From Rheinheimera lutimaris (GTDB taxonomy: Bacteria; Pseudomonadota; Gammaproteobacteria; Enterobacterales; Alteromonadaceae), in contig NZ_JABSOD010000013.1 of assembly GCF_013283795.1 (NCBI RefSeq), positions 27,534 to 91,533 of the forward strand: 64,000 bases of DNA, read 5' to 3'. The position numbers and the translations under genes were made by a program. This document shows positions 9,338-19,831 of this stretch, piece by piece (the stretch's first letter is position 1; every line of letters starts with the position of its first letter). The notes beneath the pieces were generated by a model. The model saw nothing but the letters and a program-made list of their open reading frames with translations, was not told where the DNA came from and searched no databases.

Positions 9338-9352
9338 CTCACTTAAAGTGAG
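9338..9352. promoter_or_regulatory. Palindrome in the cysG promoter region
   Basis: CTCACTTAAAGTGAG is a perfect 7-1-7 palindrome located 25-39 bases before the cysG start. On the minus strand it directly follows TATACT, a plausible -10 box, so it would overlap the transcription start. This suggests a repressor site, but no regulator can be named and no good -35 box is seen. Confidence 0.35.
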
Positions 9353-9482
9353 TATACAGCGTGCAGAATAGCCGTCCGTATGGCTTTTATAAAATAGTTA
9401 ATTACGCTCAGATATAACTAAAAGGAATTAATGCAGAGATCGTAATAAGTGGAATTGTAATAAACGAATAAGCTTCAGACAT

Positions 9483-9509
9483 AAAAAAACGGCAACCGAA
9501 GTTGCCGTT
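9483..9509 (-). terminator. Rho-independent terminator of ahpF
   Basis: A 9-bp stem (AACGGCAAC at 9488-9496 with GTTGCCGTT at 9501-9509) has a four-base loop (CGAA on the plus strand, TTCG as transcribed). On the minus strand it is followed by seven Ts (9483-9489, partly inside the stem). It lies about 43 bases after the ahpF stop. Confidence 0.9.
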
Positions 9510-9551
9510 AAAGCTACAGAGAGAGTGAAGCTAAACTGTTACGCCATTCAC

Positions 9552-11096
9552 TTACTGGCGGATCATATAGTCAAAGGCGCCCAATGCGGCATTAGCACCC
9601 GAGCCCATGGCAATAATAATTTGCTTGTAGGGTGCTGTAGTGGCATCACCGGCAGCAAATACGCCAGGTATTGAGGTTTGGCCACGCTCATCAACGATAA
9701 TTTCACCGCGGGGCGATAATTCCACTGCGCCGCGTAGCCATTCGGTATTCGGCACCAAGCCTATCTGCACAAAGATACCGGCCAGTTCAACATGATGTTT
9801 ATCACCGGTTTTACGGTCAGTATAATTAATACCATTTACACGGCTGCCATCACCGGTCACTTCGGTCGACTGCGCTTCGGTGATAATAGTGATATTGCCC
9901 ATAGAATTGGCTTTTTTCACCAGTACCGCATCGGCGCGCAGCTCGGCAGCAAATTCCAGCACGGTAACGTGCTCAACAATACCGGCCAAATCGATAGCCG
10001 CTTCGATGCCGGAATTACCGCCACCAATTACTGCCACCTTTTTACCTTTAAACAGCGGGCCGTCGCAGTGCGGGCAGTACGCCACACCCTTGCCGCGGTA
10101 TTCCTGCTCGCCGGGTACGTTCATTTCTCTCCAGCGTGCGCCAGGGCTTAAAATCACGGTTTTACTGTTAAGTACGGCGCCGTTTTGCAGCTCCAGCTGT
10201 ACTTTGCCGTCTTTACGCAGCGCCACAGCACGCTGGTTATTCATAATATCGACGTTATATTCACGCACATGCGCTTCTAAGCTGTTTACCAGTTTCGGCC
10301 CCTCGGTGTATTGCACCGAAATAAAGTTTTCAATGCCGACAGTATCCGCTACCTGGCCACCAAAGCGCTCGGCTACGATACCGGTGTTTAAACCTTTACG
10401 CGCAGCATAAATAGAGGCTGCGGCACCGGCCGGGCCACCACCGACTACCAGCACATCAAAGTCAGCTTTGTTTTTCAGCGCCTCGGCCTGGCGTTTTTCA
10501 GCATTTACATCCAGTTTCTGGATGATTTTTTCCAGCGTAATGGCGCCCTGGGAGAACAGCTCGCCGTTTAAGTAAACTGATGGTACGGCCATAATATTTT
10601 TATCGGCCACTTCCTGCTGGAACATAGCACCGTCGATCATAACGTTGGTAATGCCAGGGTTAATGGCCGACATGATATTCAGCGCCTGTACTACTTCCGG
10701 ACAGGTTTGGCAGCTTAACGACACATAGGTTTCAAAGGCGAAGCTACCTTGTAACTGGCGGATTTGCTCTATGGTGTCAGCTTCAACCTTGATTGGGTGG
10801 CCACCACTGTGCAACAGCGCCAGTACCAGTGAGGTAAATTCGTGGCCCAGCGGCACACCGGCAAAGGTAATATGGGTGTCATTAGCCACTGACCGCACCA
10901 GCATCGCTGGTTTGCGGCTCAGGGCGTTGTCATCGCGGCGCAATGACACTAAATCAGACAGTTCGGCAATGTCGCTTGCCAGGGCGTTTACTTCAGCAGC
11001 TTTGGCGCTATCGTCTAAAGATACCACCAGTTCAACCTGCGTTTTCAGGTTCTGCAGATAGGTTTTTAATTGTTGCTTCAGGTTAGTATCTAACAT
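9552..11096 (-). CDS. ahpF: Alkyl hydroperoxide reductase subunit F
   Basis: 514 residues. The N-terminal domain has two thioredoxin-like folds carrying C129-x-x-C132 (SCQTC), the same positions as in E. coli AhpF. A thioredoxin-reductase-like flavoprotein follows, with [10 protein letters not shown] near 219-228 and the redox pair C341-P-H-C344. It passes electrons from NADH to AhpC. It lies 321 bp downstream of ahpC on the same strand; that gap holds hairpins rather than a gene. It has a ribosome-binding site CGGAGCC before the ATG and a strong terminator at 9483-9509. Confidence 0.95.
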   Translation of the reverse strand: MLDTNLKQQLKTYLQNLKTQVELVVSLDDSAKAAEVNALASDIAELSDLVSLRRDDNALSRKPAMLVRSVANDTHITFAGVPLGHEFTSLVLALLHSGGHPIKVEADTIEQIRQLQGSFAFETYVSLSCQTCPEVVQALNIMSAINPGITNVMIDGAMFQQEVADKNIMAVPSVYLNGELFSQGAITLEKIIQKLDVNAEKRQAEALKNKADFDVLVVGGGPAGAAASIYAARKGLNTGIVAERFGGQVADTVGIENFISVQYTEGPKLVNSLEAHVREYNVDIMNNQRAVALRKDGKVQLELQNGAVLNSKTVILSPGARWREMNVPGEQEYRGKGVAYCPHCDGPLFKGKKVAVIGGGNSGIEAAIDLAGIVEHVTVLEFAAELRADAVLVKKANSMGNITIITEAQSTEVTGDGSRVNGINYTDRKTGDKHHVELAGIFVQIGLVPNTEWLRGAVELSPRGEIIVDERGQTSIPGVFAAGDATTAPYKQIIIAMGSGANAALGAFDYMIRQ

Positions 11097-11417
11097 AATG
11101 GCTCCGGTTATACTCTTCGTCTTTCAAAATGCGCGGGTGTTGGCTGCGTTCATGAACTGGAACGCCAGCTCGGCCCAATCACTTAGTTCAGCTAAGCTCA
11201 AGGGGATTCACGGCCTTGCCGCCTACGCGCATCTTGAAATCCATTGGTTATAGATAATTCAGATAGTGCGAAAAAAAGTCAGCCGCTAAGGTCGGGCTGG
11301 TGTAATACCAGCCCGTGCAAACAAGTGTGTTGGCAGTGGGGAAGCTGGAAACAGCTTCTTAAAAGAGGAGCTGTTTGCCGCTTCCGGCACTGCAGTTGCC
11401 TGCAGTTTGTAGCAAAG
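11097..11417 (-). other. Structured gap between ahpC and ahpF
   Basis: No gene is seen in these 321 bases. Hairpins are present at 11293-11315 (9-bp stem around GGGCTGGT/ACCAGCCC), 11341-11358 (GAAGCTG, loop GAAA, CAGCTTC) and 11390-11405 (CTGCAG repeated). None has a run of Ts on the transcribed strand. They could stabilise or attenuate the ahpC message relative to ahpF. The ahpF ribosome-binding site lies at the left end. Confidence 0.5.
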
Positions 11418-11984
11418 TTAGATTTTACCAACCAGGTCCAGTGAAGGAGCCAGAGTGGCTTCGCCCGGAGTCCACTTAGCCGGACATACTTCGCCGTCGT
11501 GGTTAGCTACATACTGTGCAGCCTGTACTTTGCGGAACAGTTCTGCTGCAGAGCGGCCGATACCCAGGTCATGAATTTCAGCTACTTTGATTTCGCCTTC
11601 AGGGTTAATCACGAAAGTACCGCGCAGTGCCAAACCATCTTCTTCAATCATTACGCCGAAGTTACGTGTGATGGTACCTGTTGGGTCGCCAATCATCGGG
11701 TAGTTGATTTTCTTGATGGTTTCAGACGCATCGTGCCAGGCTTTGTGCGTGAAGTGAGTGTCAGTAGATACTGAGTATACTTCAACACCAATTTCCTGGA
11801 ACTTAGCATAGAAATCAGCCAGGTCACCTAATTCAGTTGGACATACAAATGTGAAGTCCGCCGGGTAGAAACATACAACAGCCCATTTACCCAGAATATC
11901 CTGCTCAGTTACCGGTACAAATTTACCCTGATGGAAAGCAGTAGCTTTAAACGGCTTAATTTTAGTATTGATAATAGAAGACAT
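11418..11984 (-). CDS. ahpC: Peroxiredoxin AhpC
   Basis: 188 residues of a typical 2-Cys peroxiredoxin. The peroxidatic cysteine C48 is in [10 protein letters not shown], and the resolving cysteine C167 is in DGEVCPAKW near the C-terminus. It reduces hydrogen peroxide and organic hydroperoxides and is recycled by AhpF. Its codon usage looks more selective than that of its neighbours, as in a highly expressed gene. The ribosome-binding site is strong (AGGAGC). An AT-rich promoter region with an imperfect inverted repeat lies upstream. Confidence 0.96.
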   Translation of the reverse strand: MSSIINTKIKPFKATAFHQGKFVPVTEQDILGKWAVVCFYPADFTFVCPTELGDLADFYAKFQEIGVEVYSVSTDTHFTHKAWHDASETIKKINYPMIGDPTGTITRNFGVMIEEDGLALRGTFVINPEGEIKVAEIHDLGIGRSAAELFRKVQAAQYVANHDGEVCPAKWTPGEATLAPSLDLVGKI

Positions 11985-12047
11985 AGTCTTGCTCCTTTAG
12001 GTTAGTTCATAGGTTATGTTTCAACTGCAGCCAGTGTAACGCGCCGC

Positions 12048-12099
12048 AATCAATTATCAAAACGAATAAAACAAATTACTCTAATCGTTTTAATTGATT
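12048..12099. promoter_or_regulatory. Imperfect inverted repeat upstream of ahpC
   Basis: AATCAATTATCAAAACGAAT at 12048-12067 is mirrored by AATCGTTTTAATTGATT at 12083-12099. The two arms match apart from a three-base insertion and one mismatch. The element lies 64-115 bases before the ahpC start in AT-rich DNA. An OxyR-type or other peroxide-responsive operator is possible, but spacing does not clearly fit the classic OxyR pattern. The rest of the 306-bp gap (11985-12290) shows no gene. Confidence 0.4.
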
Positions 12100-12290
12100 T
12101 AAATAATATCTATTTACCCGCCTGTCTGCGCTATCGGTAACCGTAGAGCAGATGGGGGCAAGCTGGCAGTTTCTCAACCTACGGACATTATAATACTCTG
12201 CAGGCCTTCCTTTACATGATAATGCGACTGTTGTTGCCACTAGTGTTTTCGGTATACTGCGGTGCATAATTTAGTATTGTACTGAAACAG

Positions 12291-13310
12291 ATGAAGATAC
12301 TCGGCTACGGCATTTATCAGGATCACGCGCTCGGCGGCGACATTCTGCTCGCTAAAGGGCTACGCAGCAACGGCTGTACCGTCGACACTTACGATTTTAA
12401 ACAACAGGTAAAGCAGCACGGTCAGGTTGCGGCGGATAATGCCTTGCTTAGCATAGCCGGCAATTACGATCTATTGTTAATCGGTAAAGGCGAAAGGTTA
12501 AACCCAAAGCTGGCTGAGAGGCTTGCCGCGCAACGGCCTTTGGCGCTGTGGTATGGTGATATTCGTAACGAAGTGCCGGGCTACTTGACGGCTATATTGC
12601 CCTTTGTCGATTATTTTTTTATGACCTCGGGCGGCGAAACGTTAAAGCAGTATCATCGTCTTGGTGTTAAGAACGTATCAGCCTATCTGTTTAACCCGTT
12701 TGACCCTGACCTTATTAGCTCTGATGCTGTGACAGAAAAATCTCTCGACGTGCTTTTTACCGGCACCGGATACCGGTTCGCGGGGGACGAGCGTAAGGCC
12801 AGCCTGGATTATTTAAAACAACGCTCAGATGTTACTTTTTTTGGTGGCGCAGAAAAATTTACCGCGGCAAAGTTCTCTTTGTGGCAAAAATTAAAGAAAG
12901 AACTTTCGCGCTTGAATAAGCGCCGCAAAGTGCGCGGTGAAGACTATTTCGATGTTATTCAAAGAGCCAAAATAGGTATTGGCGTTAATGCCGTGCACCA
13001 TATAAATAAATACACCAGCGACCGTCTTACGCACTACACCGGCTTTGGCACCTTTTTCCTCGCTCATGAGTTTGATGGTTTACGGGAGCTTTTCACCGCA
13101 GACGAAGTGGTGTCGTTTAACACAATTGAACAACTGGACTCATTAATAACGCACTACCTGCACAACCCTGCCGAGCGCGAAGCTATTGCAAAAAATGCAC
13201 AGCAAAAAGTACTACAGCATTACAACTGCCAAAATATTACCGGCATGATGTTAGATATTATGAACCGCGGCAGCAGTGACCGTTTCCCCTGGATAGATAT
13301 AGTTAGCTAA
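12291..13310 (+). CDS. CgeB-like family 1 glycosyltransferase
   Basis: 339 residues. The C-terminal half (about 170-330) resembles the CgeB/Glyco_trans_1_2 domain, with the sequence YTSDRLTHYTGFGTFFLAHE near 238-257 and a closing segment with LHNPAEREAIAKNAQQKV typical of this group. The N-terminal half is a Rossmann-like domain with a conserved acidic patch. Substrate is unknown; surface polysaccharide or protein glycosylation is usual for the family. It stands alone between ahpC and cysH, with no other glycan gene nearby, and converges on cysH with 33 bp between them. It is read opposite to all its neighbours, which suggests later insertion into this locus. Confidence 0.72.
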   Translation: MKILGYGIYQDHALGGDILLAKGLRSNGCTVDTYDFKQQVKQHGQVAADNALLSIAGNYDLLLIGKGERLNPKLAERLAAQRPLALWYGDIRNEVPGYLTAILPFVDYFFMTSGGETLKQYHRLGVKNVSAYLFNPFDPDLISSDAVTEKSLDVLFTGTGYRFAGDERKASLDYLKQRSDVTFFGGAEKFTAAKFSLWQKLKKELSRLNKRRKVRGEDYFDVIQRAKIGIGVNAVHHINKYTSDRLTHYTGFGTFFLAHEFDGLRELFTADEVVSFNTIEQLDSLITHYLHNPAEREAIAKNAQQKVLQHYNCQNITGMMLDIMNRGSSDRFPWIDIVS

Positions 13311-13343
13311 ACACCAATACTGCATATTTGAAGCCGGTGATGG

Positions 13344-14105
13344 CTAAATGCCATCACCGTCCATATGCAGGCCGCACTCGCGGCCAAAACCGTTAAAACG
13401 GGTGTCTTCTTCGCTCATACCCAGCTCCAGTTTACGGGTAGAATGAGTATCGCCAACTGAAACATAGCCTTGCTCCCATAACGGGTGATAGCTTAAGCCG
13501 TGTTCTTTTAAGTAATAAAACACGTCTTTATTGCTCCAGTCGATAATCGGCTGAATTTTTACCACGCCACGGCTGATCTCAACAATGGCCTTATCGGCGC
13601 GGCTGCTGCTTTGGCTGCGACGCAGGCCGGTAAACCAGCTGCCTACATTCAGTTCCTGCAAGGCGCGCTGCATCGGCTCAACTTTATTTAGCTGGTTATA
13701 CTGCTTAATGCCTTCAGCACTTTGCCACAGTTGGCCAAAACGGGCTTCCTGCCAGGCCGGGCTTAACTGTGCGCGGTATACCTGCAAATTCAGCTGTAAT
13801 TGCGTGGTTAACTGATCAATAAACTGATAGGTTTCCGGGAACAAATAGCCGGTGTCGGTTAACACCACAGGAATATCCGCTTGTTGCTGCGTAACCAAAT
13901 GCAGCATCACCGCCGCCTGAATACCAAAGCTGGAGCTTAGCATCGGACTTTGCGGCAGGTTATCCAGCGCCCAACGCACCCGCTCTGCTGCGCTTAGCGG
14001 CGTAAGCAGGTGGTTGATTTCAGCCAGCCAGGCGTGCTGCGTTGCAGCATCCTGCTGCAAAATAGCGCGGTAATCAGTCTGTTGCGACTTAGCTATGGAA
14101 GTCAT
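13344..14105 (-). CDS. cysH: Phosphoadenosine phosphosulfate reductase CysH
   Basis: 253 residues. It has a PP-loop-like N-terminal region ([15 protein letters not shown] at 57-71) and the catalytic C-terminal motif ECGLH with Cys244. The CC...CxxC residues of Fe-S-containing APS reductases are absent, so it should use PAPS with thioredoxin or glutaredoxin, in line with cysC in the same window. It is the last gene of cysJIH and overlaps the cysI end by 17 bases. Confidence 0.95.
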   Translation of the reverse strand: MTSIAKSQQTDYRAILQQDAATQHAWLAEINHLLTPLSAAERVRWALDNLPQSPMLSSSFGIQAAVMLHLVTQQQADIPVVLTDTGYLFPETYQFIDQLTTQLQLNLQVYRAQLSPAWQEARFGQLWQSAEGIKQYNQLNKVEPMQRALQELNVGSWFTGLRRSQSSSRADKAIVEISRGVVKIQPIIDWSNKDVFYYLKEHGLSYHPLWEQGYVSVGDTHSTRKLELGMSEEDTRFNGFGRECGLHMDGDGI

Positions 14106-15810
14106 CTTTTGGCACCACTACCGGTGCTATCACACCGGCCCTAATCACAAAATCACCAAAGCCTTCACTGCTGTTACTACGCTCTGTAGCCCAGCGGCCA
14201 ATTAAGCCGTCCAGCGTGGCCAGAATATCGGCTTCAGCAACGTTATCCAGCAGCAGGCGCGGAACACGGGTGCCTTCGCGGTTACCGCCCAAATACAGGT
14301 TATATTTACCCGGGCCACGGCCTACCAGGCCCACTTCAGCCAGCATGGCACGGCCACAGCCATTCGGGCAGCCGGTAACGCGCAGCACGATATGTTCGTC
14401 GGCAATGTTATGTTTGCCCAGTAAGGCTTCGACCTTAGTTACTAATTCCGGCAAATAGCGCTCGGCTTCGGCCATCGCCAACGGGCAGGTGGGAAACGAT
14501 ACACAGGCCATCGAATTTTTACGCTGTTCGCTGTGGCCATCATCAATTAAGCCATGCGCACGGGCAATGGCATCAATTTCGGCCTTTTGCGCCGCTGGTA
14601 CGCCGGCAATAATCAGGTTTTGGTTGGCGGTCATGCGCAAATCGCCCTGATGAATAGCGGCAATTTTCGCCAAACCGGTTTTCAACGGTTTGCCGGGGAA
14701 GTCCAGCACCCGGCCATTTTCAATAAACAGCGTTAAGTGCTGCTTGCCGTCGATACCCTCTACCCAGCCGATACGATCGCCGCGGCTGGTAAAGCTGTAG
14801 GGTACCACTGGCGCAAAAGCCACACCGGTGCGAGCTTCTACTTCAGCGCGAAACGCGTCCAGGCCAATGCGGTCGATAGTGTATTTGGTTTTGGCATTTT
14901 TGCGGTTTGAGCGGTTGCCGTAATCTCGCTGCACCGTTACCACATGCTCAGCCACTTTTAACGTGTGCTCCAGCGCGACATAGCCCAAATCGTCCGCCAT
15001 GCGCGGGTAAGTGGCGTCATCGCCAAAGGTCATGGCTAAACCGCCGCCTACCAGTACGTTAAAACCGACCAACTGGCCGTTTTCAGCTACAGCAACAAAG
15101 GTTAAATCGTTGGCGTGGACATCAATATCGTTGTGCGGCGGAATAACTACCGCGGTTTTAAATTTACGCGGCAGATAGTTGTCGCCGAGGATCGGTTCGA
15201 CTTCGGTGGTTTCAACTTTTTCTTCATCCAGCCAGATCTCAGCATAGGCGCGGGTTTTCGGCAGTAAATGCTCGCTGATTTTCGCCGCCCATTGATACGC
15301 CTGCTGGTGCAGCTCTGACTCTACCGGGTTAGAAGTGCACAGCACATTGCGGTTAACGTCGCCTGCGGTGGCGATAGAATCAATGCCAATGCTGTTTAAA
15401 AACTGGTGCATCGGCTTAATATGCGGTTTTAACACACCGTGAAACTGAAAGGTTTGTCGCGTGGTTAAGCGGATACTGCCGTACATAGTGTTGTCGGCAG
15501 CAAATTTATCAATGGCTAACCACTGCTGCGGCGTAATAATACCGCCCGGCATCCGGGCTCGCAGCATCACATTGTGCAGCGGCTCAAGTTTTTGCGCCGT
15601 ACGTTCAGCGCGAATATCGCGGTCGTCCTGCTGATACATGCCGTGAAAGCGGATCAGCATAAAGTTATCACCGTTAAAACCGCCGGTGATCTCATCTTTC
15701 AGATCGCGCTCAATAGTACCGCGCAAATGCTCGCTTTCAGCCTTTAAACGCTCGTTATCAGATAGTGCACCCGGTGCCACTAAATCTGGATTAATTGGAT
15801 ACTGGCTCAT
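14089..15810 (-). CDS. cysI: Sulfite reductase hemoprotein CysI
   Basis: 573 residues, about the E. coli length. Two ferredoxin-like/siroheme repeats are present. The four cysteines that bind the 4Fe-4S cluster and bridge the siroheme are visible near the C-terminal third: CVSFPTC and, about 40 residues later, TGCPNGCGR. With CysJ it performs the six-electron reduction of sulfite to sulfide. It starts at the last base of cysJ (shared base 15810) and overlaps cysH. Confidence 0.95.
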   Translation of the reverse strand: MSQYPINPDLVAPGALSDNERLKAESEHLRGTIERDLKDEITGGFNGDNFMLIRFHGMYQQDDRDIRAERTAQKLEPLHNVMLRARMPGGIITPQQWLAIDKFAADNTMYGSIRLTTRQTFQFHGVLKPHIKPMHQFLNSIGIDSIATAGDVNRNVLCTSNPVESELHQQAYQWAAKISEHLLPKTRAYAEIWLDEEKVETTEVEPILGDNYLPRKFKTAVVIPPHNDIDVHANDLTFVAVAENGQLVGFNVLVGGGLAMTFGDDATYPRMADDLGYVALEHTLKVAEHVVTVQRDYGNRSNRKNAKTKYTIDRIGLDAFRAEVEARTGVAFAPVVPYSFTSRGDRIGWVEGIDGKQHLTLFIENGRVLDFPGKPLKTGLAKIAAIHQGDLRMTANQNLIIAGVPAAQKAEIDAIARAHGLIDDGHSEQRKNSMACVSFPTCPLAMAEAERYLPELVTKVEALLGKHNIADEHIVLRVTGCPNGCGRAMLAEVGLVGRGPGKYNLYLGGNREGTRVPRLLLDNVAEADILATLDGLIGRWATERSNSSEGFGDFVIRAGVIAPVVVPKDDFHS

Positions 15811-17651
15811 TAATACACGTCCTTCTGATAACGTTTTGCCACACGTAATTCGTCTAAGTAAGCTTGCGCTTGTTCCGCGGTTTTGCCGCCATATTGTTGC
15901 ACTATATCCAGTAAAGCCTGTTGCACATCTTTGGCCATACGGTTGGCGTCACCACAAATATACAAGTGGGCGCCTTGCTCCAGCCATTGCCATACTTCGC
16001 TGCCATATTGGCGTAGCTTGTCCTGTACATACACTTTAGCTGCCTGATCGCGGCTAAAGGCGACATCAAGCTTAGTTAACAGGCCGCGCTTAAGGTAATT
16101 TTGCAACTCCAGCTGGTATAAAAAGTCTTGGGTAAAATGCGGATTACCGAAAAACAGCCAGTTTTTCCCCGCGGCGCCGTTGGCATCGCGCTGTTGTAAA
16201 AAGGCGCGAAACGGCGCTATACCGGTGCCCGGGCCAATCATAATCACCGGCGTGTCATCGTTAGCCGGTAAACGGAAATTGTTATTCTGCTCAACAAATA
16301 CCTTTACCTTATCGCCCTCATTTAGACGCTCGGCTAAAAAGCCGGAGGCACCGCCCAAATGCGGCTGGCCGTAAGCATCGTAACGCACCACGCCAACGGT
16401 TAGATGCACTTCGTCTTCTACCTCGGCCTGGGCGGAGGCAATAGAGTATAACCGTGGTTGCTGCTTACGCAGGGCATCCACTAACTGCTGTGCACTGAGT
16501 AACCCCGGGTAATCACGCACAATATCAATAATCTGCCGCTCATTAATGTAAGCACGCAGCGCGGCTTTATCGGCTGCCAGCGCGATTAAGGCCGCATTGT
16601 TGGTAGCGGCCGCGTATTTCTCGACAAAGGCCGGATACGACTGTGTCAGTTCCAGTTGCTCTGTCAGCGCCAGCTCTACAGTAAGGCTGTCGTTGCCAAG
16701 TGTCACCGGGGTATCGCGGGCTATCGCCGTTAATAACAACAGCTCGCGCACCAGTGCCGGATCGTTAAGGAAATACACGCCCAGCGCATCGCCCGGCTGG
16801 TAAGTTAAACCGCTGGCGGCTAATGAAATTTCAATATGGCGCACATCTTTAGTGGAATCGCGGCCGGTAATTTTCTGGTTGGTGTACAGCTCGGCGGCGA
16901 ACGGCTTTTGCTTGCTGTACTGGCTTACCGCACCTGCCGTAGCATCACTACCCGGCGAATCCACGCGGGGCCAGGCAATAACCTGGGCCGAAGGACCGGC
17001 AGCAGCGGTTAATTCCGGCTCCAGCTTGCCAACCAGTTCATTGTTCCAGCTGTCGGCTTGTGCCTGATAATCGACATCTAAATCGAGGCGCGACAACACG
17101 GAAGTCGCGCCCAGCTCCGTTAAACGCTGATCAAAGTCTTGCGCAGTTTTACAGAAAAACTCATAGCTGGTGTCACCCAGGCCCAACACCGCATATTTTA
17201 ACCCCGGCAACTTAGGCGCTTTTTTGCTGAATAAAAAGCTATGCAGGCCAATGGCGTTTTCCGGCGGTTCGCCCTCACCATAGGTCGAGGTAACAATAAC
17301 CAGATACTGCTCATTCTTCAGCTGAGTGGTTTTATATTCGGCCATATCAACAACATTGGCTACGATGCCTTTAGCCTTTGCTTGTTTGGCTAAAGCTTCG
17401 GCAACATGGCGTGCATTGCCGGTTTGCGAGCCGAATAAAATGGTCAGGCTGGCGCTGGCAGCAGCCTGTGCAGTTGTTGGCTGCCCGGGCAGTTGTCCGG
17501 AGAGTTGCCCGGCAAGCTGGGCACTGGCCGCCAGATAACCGCTAACCCAGGCCTGCTGAATAGGGTTTAGCTGGCTGACTAAACCCTGCAACTGGCTTAC
17601 CTGCTGCTCGGATAACGGACTGGCCTGCGCCACTAACGAAGATAAAAGCAT
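15810..17651 (-). CDS. cysJ: Sulfite reductase flavoprotein CysJ
   Basis: 613 residues. A flavodoxin-like FMN domain lies at about 70-210 ([28 protein letters not shown]). An FAD-binding domain follows (RLYSIASAQ) and then an NADPH-binding domain ([30 protein letters not shown]), ending in the typical RYQKDVY tail. It feeds electrons from NADPH to CysI. It is the first gene of cysJIH; its promoter must lie in the 288-bp gap shared with the divergent yggN-like gene (17652-17939), where I cannot define a CysB site. Confidence 0.95.
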   Translation of the reverse strand: MLLSSLVAQASPLSEQQVSQLQGLVSQLNPIQQAWVSGYLAASAQLAGQLSGQLPGQPTTAQAAASASLTILFGSQTGNARHVAEALAKQAKAKGIVANVVDMAEYKTTQLKNEQYLVIVTSTYGEGEPPENAIGLHSFLFSKKAPKLPGLKYAVLGLGDTSYEFFCKTAQDFDQRLTELGATSVLSRLDLDVDYQAQADSWNNELVGKLEPELTAAAGPSAQVIAWPRVDSPGSDATAGAVSQYSKQKPFAAELYTNQKITGRDSTKDVRHIEISLAASGLTYQPGDALGVYFLNDPALVRELLLLTAIARDTPVTLGNDSLTVELALTEQLELTQSYPAFVEKYAAATNNAALIALAADKAALRAYINERQIIDIVRDYPGLLSAQQLVDALRKQQPRLYSIASAQAEVEDEVHLTVGVVRYDAYGQPHLGGASGFLAERLNEGDKVKVFVEQNNNFRLPANDDTPVIMIGPGTGIAPFRAFLQQRDANGAAGKNWLFFGNPHFTQDFLYQLELQNYLKRGLLTKLDVAFSRDQAAKVYVQDKLRQYGSEVWQWLEQGAHLYICGDANRMAKDVQQALLDIVQQYGGKTAEQAQAYLDELRVAKRYQKDVY

Positions 17652-17939
17652 AAAACACCCTGCACACGATAATTGCAGCCATTTTAGCCGTCTATATGTA
17701 TACCGGTAAAAGAATGGATCTCTCTTCTTTATTCCAATAAGTAATTAAAAACCGACAACCGAGCCAGACCATAGCATTGATAAACAGACCAAAAAGTAGC
17801 GAAAACCACTAAAAACGGGAAAATCTTTTGTTCCAGCATTTAAACTTATTTATAAATAACATCGACTTAAATATTGGCATTAACTTTGTAACAGCTATAG
17901 CGTAATCAACAGCGGCTCAAGGCCAGAAGGATAACCAAA

Positions 17940-18755
17940 ATGAAAAACTTACTTATCGCCGGCGGTTTTATCTTAACCAGCATCAGCACTGCCGTTATGG
18001 CGCATGACGACACCAGCTGTAATGTCAATTTTGATAAAGATTTGTCTATCAACAGCCAACTGGTCAGCATGAAAGATGCCGGCACTGAACTTTGGCGTAT
18101 TAACAATAACGGCCAGTTGTGGCTGGATGGCAAAGCCATAACCACCGACAGCAATACCCAGGCGTTGCTGCGCGAGTATCAGGCCGGTATCCGCACACAA
18201 ACATTAGAAACCGTTGCGCTGGTAGAAGATGCGCTGGTGTTGGCAGCAGATGCCGTTAATTCGGTTATCACCGAACTGACCGGTGATTCACTGCAAGATC
18301 ATCCTTCTCTGCAAACCGCGCTGGATAAAATTAAAGCCAGCACCGACAGCATAGTGGTGCGCAGCGGCGATAGCATTGACATTTACGGCAGCCGTTTTGA
18401 CAGCTTAGATGACGCCTTTGGGCCCGGGTTTGAACAAGCCATTGAAGAAGCCGTTACCAGCTCTATCGGCAGCATTATGATGCTGGTAGGTAAAGCTATG
18501 ACCAGCGGTGAGGGCAATTTCGAGCAGCGTATGCAAGCTTTCGGCGAGCGCATGGAACGCTTCGGTGAAGATTTAGAAGCGCGGATGGAAACTAAGTCTG
18601 CCGCACTGGAGCAACGCGGCGAAGCAATGTGTAGCCATCTGCAGCAACTGGACACGCTTGAAAACCAAATTCAGCAAGCGGTACCGCAAATGCAGCAATA
18701 TGATCTGATTGATGTAAACAGCAGCAATAAAACGGCGTTTTACCTATACAACTAA
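17940..18755 (+). CDS. YggN-like DUF2884 exported protein
   Basis: 271 residues. A signal peptide (MKNLLIAGGFILTSISTAVMA, cleavage near 21) is followed by a domain of the DUF2884/YggN family. It has two cysteines, C28 near the mature N-terminus and C232 in EAMCSHLQQLD, that could form a disulfide. The central and C-terminal parts are strongly helical with charged heptads (QRMQAFGERMERFGEDLEAR). Function is unknown; a periplasmic location is expected. The ribosome-binding site AAGGATAA is good. It is transcribed alone and ends at a clear terminator. Confidence 0.75.
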   Translation: MKNLLIAGGFILTSISTAVMAHDDTSCNVNFDKDLSINSQLVSMKDAGTELWRINNNGQLWLDGKAITTDSNTQALLREYQAGIRTQTLETVALVEDALVLAADAVNSVITELTGDSLQDHPSLQTALDKIKASTDSIVVRSGDSIDIYGSRFDSLDDAFGPGFEQAIEEAVTSSIGSIMMLVGKAMTSGEGNFEQRMQAFGERMERFGEDLEARMETKSAALEQRGEAMCSHLQQLDTLENQIQQAVPQMQQYDLIDVNSSNKTAFYLYN

Positions 18756-18810
18756 CGCCGGCATTTATCTGCTAAAAAGATTTCGTGTACCATCCCAACC
18801 ACGACTTTGG

Positions 18811-18850
18811 CGCGCTGCTCTCATCCTGACAGCGCGTCTTTTTTGTTTTT
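18811..18850 (+). terminator. Rho-independent terminator after the DUF2884 gene
   Basis: CGCGCTG (18811-18817) pairs with CAGCGCG (18830-18836), followed by TCTTTTTTGTTTTT. It sits 56 bases after the stop and just before the convergent sua5 end. Confidence 0.85.
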
Positions 18851-18856
18851 ATTGGG

Positions 18857-19831
18857 TTAACTGCGGTTACTGCTGGCCCGGCTTAGCCGGTCATTTACGG
18901 CACGCCACTCATCTGTATCAGGCGGCAGCTCGCACCAAATAGCGCTTACCGGTAATTTATCAGCGGCAAACAAGCTTTGATAAAGCACCCTGGCAAACGC
19001 GGTTGCCGGGGTTGGCATTTTTAATTTTGTCACCTTAGCGCTGTCGACGGCGTCACTGTAGTGTAACAGCGCTATAGGTTGCTGCTGCTGTGGCAAATGC
19101 AATAACAATTCCTCATGGCTAAAACACAGCAGCGGCTTTTCCGGCTGATAGTGCGCACTAACATTGCCTGGTACCGCGACATTATGCTGCCGTGGCTGGG
19201 CTACCGGCCTACCCAGTACAGCTTCTATCTGCGCCGCACTGATGGGGCCAGCACGCACTATGGTAGGTATGGTTTGGGTTAAATCTATAATGGTCGACTC
19301 GACACCGAACCAGCAGTCACCACCATCCAGTACTGCGCTGATCTTCCCTTGCATCCCAACCATTACATGCTCTGCAGAGGTTGGGCTGAGTTTTTTATAT
19401 AAGTTGGCGGAGGGTGCGGCCACAGCCAGCTGCTGTTGTTGCAGTATATTAAGCAGCACCGGATGTGCCGGCATACGCAGTCCCACAGTATTTAAGCCGC
19501 CAGTAACGGTAGGGCTAACATGCGCGGCTTTGTGCAGTAATAACGTCAGTGGCCCTGGCCAGAATGCCTCTGCCAGCGCATACGCGGCAGTACTGACTTT
19601 AACTGCCCAATCGTTGACCGCCGTTTTGGCATGCAAATGTACAATTAACGGGTGATTTGCCGGGCGGCCTTTGGCAGAAAAAATGGCACTGACAGCATCA
19701 GGGTTGGTGGCATCCGCCGCCAGGCCATAAACCGTTTCTGTTGGCACAGCCACCAGTTGGCCTTGTTTTAGCAAGTCGCCACACAGCGCCACATCATTAG
19801 CATTATCTGCCTGTAACAATACCGTTTTCAT
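18857..19831 (-). CDS. Threonylcarbamoyl-AMP synthase, Sua5 type
   Basis: 324 residues. The N-terminal YrdC domain (about 10-195) has VPTETVYGLAADA near 29-41 and the KGRPANHPLIVH motif near 55-66. A C-terminal Sua5 domain distinguishes it from the short TsaC type. It makes threonylcarbamoyl-AMP from threonine, ATP and bicarbonate for t6A37 in ANN-decoding tRNAs. It is the last gene of dabB-dabA-DUF6671-sua5, overlapping the gene before it by ATGA. Placement of a bicarbonate-using enzyme in an inorganic-carbon uptake operon is striking. Confidence 0.9.
   Translation of the reverse strand: MKTVLLQADNANDVALCGDLLKQGQLVAVPTETVYGLAADATNPDAVSAIFSAKGRPANHPLIVHLHAKTAVNDWAVKVSTAAYALAEAFWPGPLTLLLHKAAHVSPTVTGGLNTVGLRMPAHPVLLNILQQQQLAVAAPSANLYKKLSPTSAEHVMVGMQGKISAVLDGGDCWFGVESTIIDLTQTIPTIVRAGPISAAQIEAVLGRPVAQPRQHNVAVPGNVSAHYQPEKPLLCFSHEELLLHLPQQQQPIALLHYSDAVDSAKVTKLKMPTPATAFARVLYQSLFAADKLPVSAIWCELPPDTDEWRAVNDRLSRASSNRS

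Noticed and set aside
12076-12267. 63-residue minus-strand frame upstream of ahpC
   Set aside because: It covers the promoter region and inverted repeat, with no domain and no good start signal.
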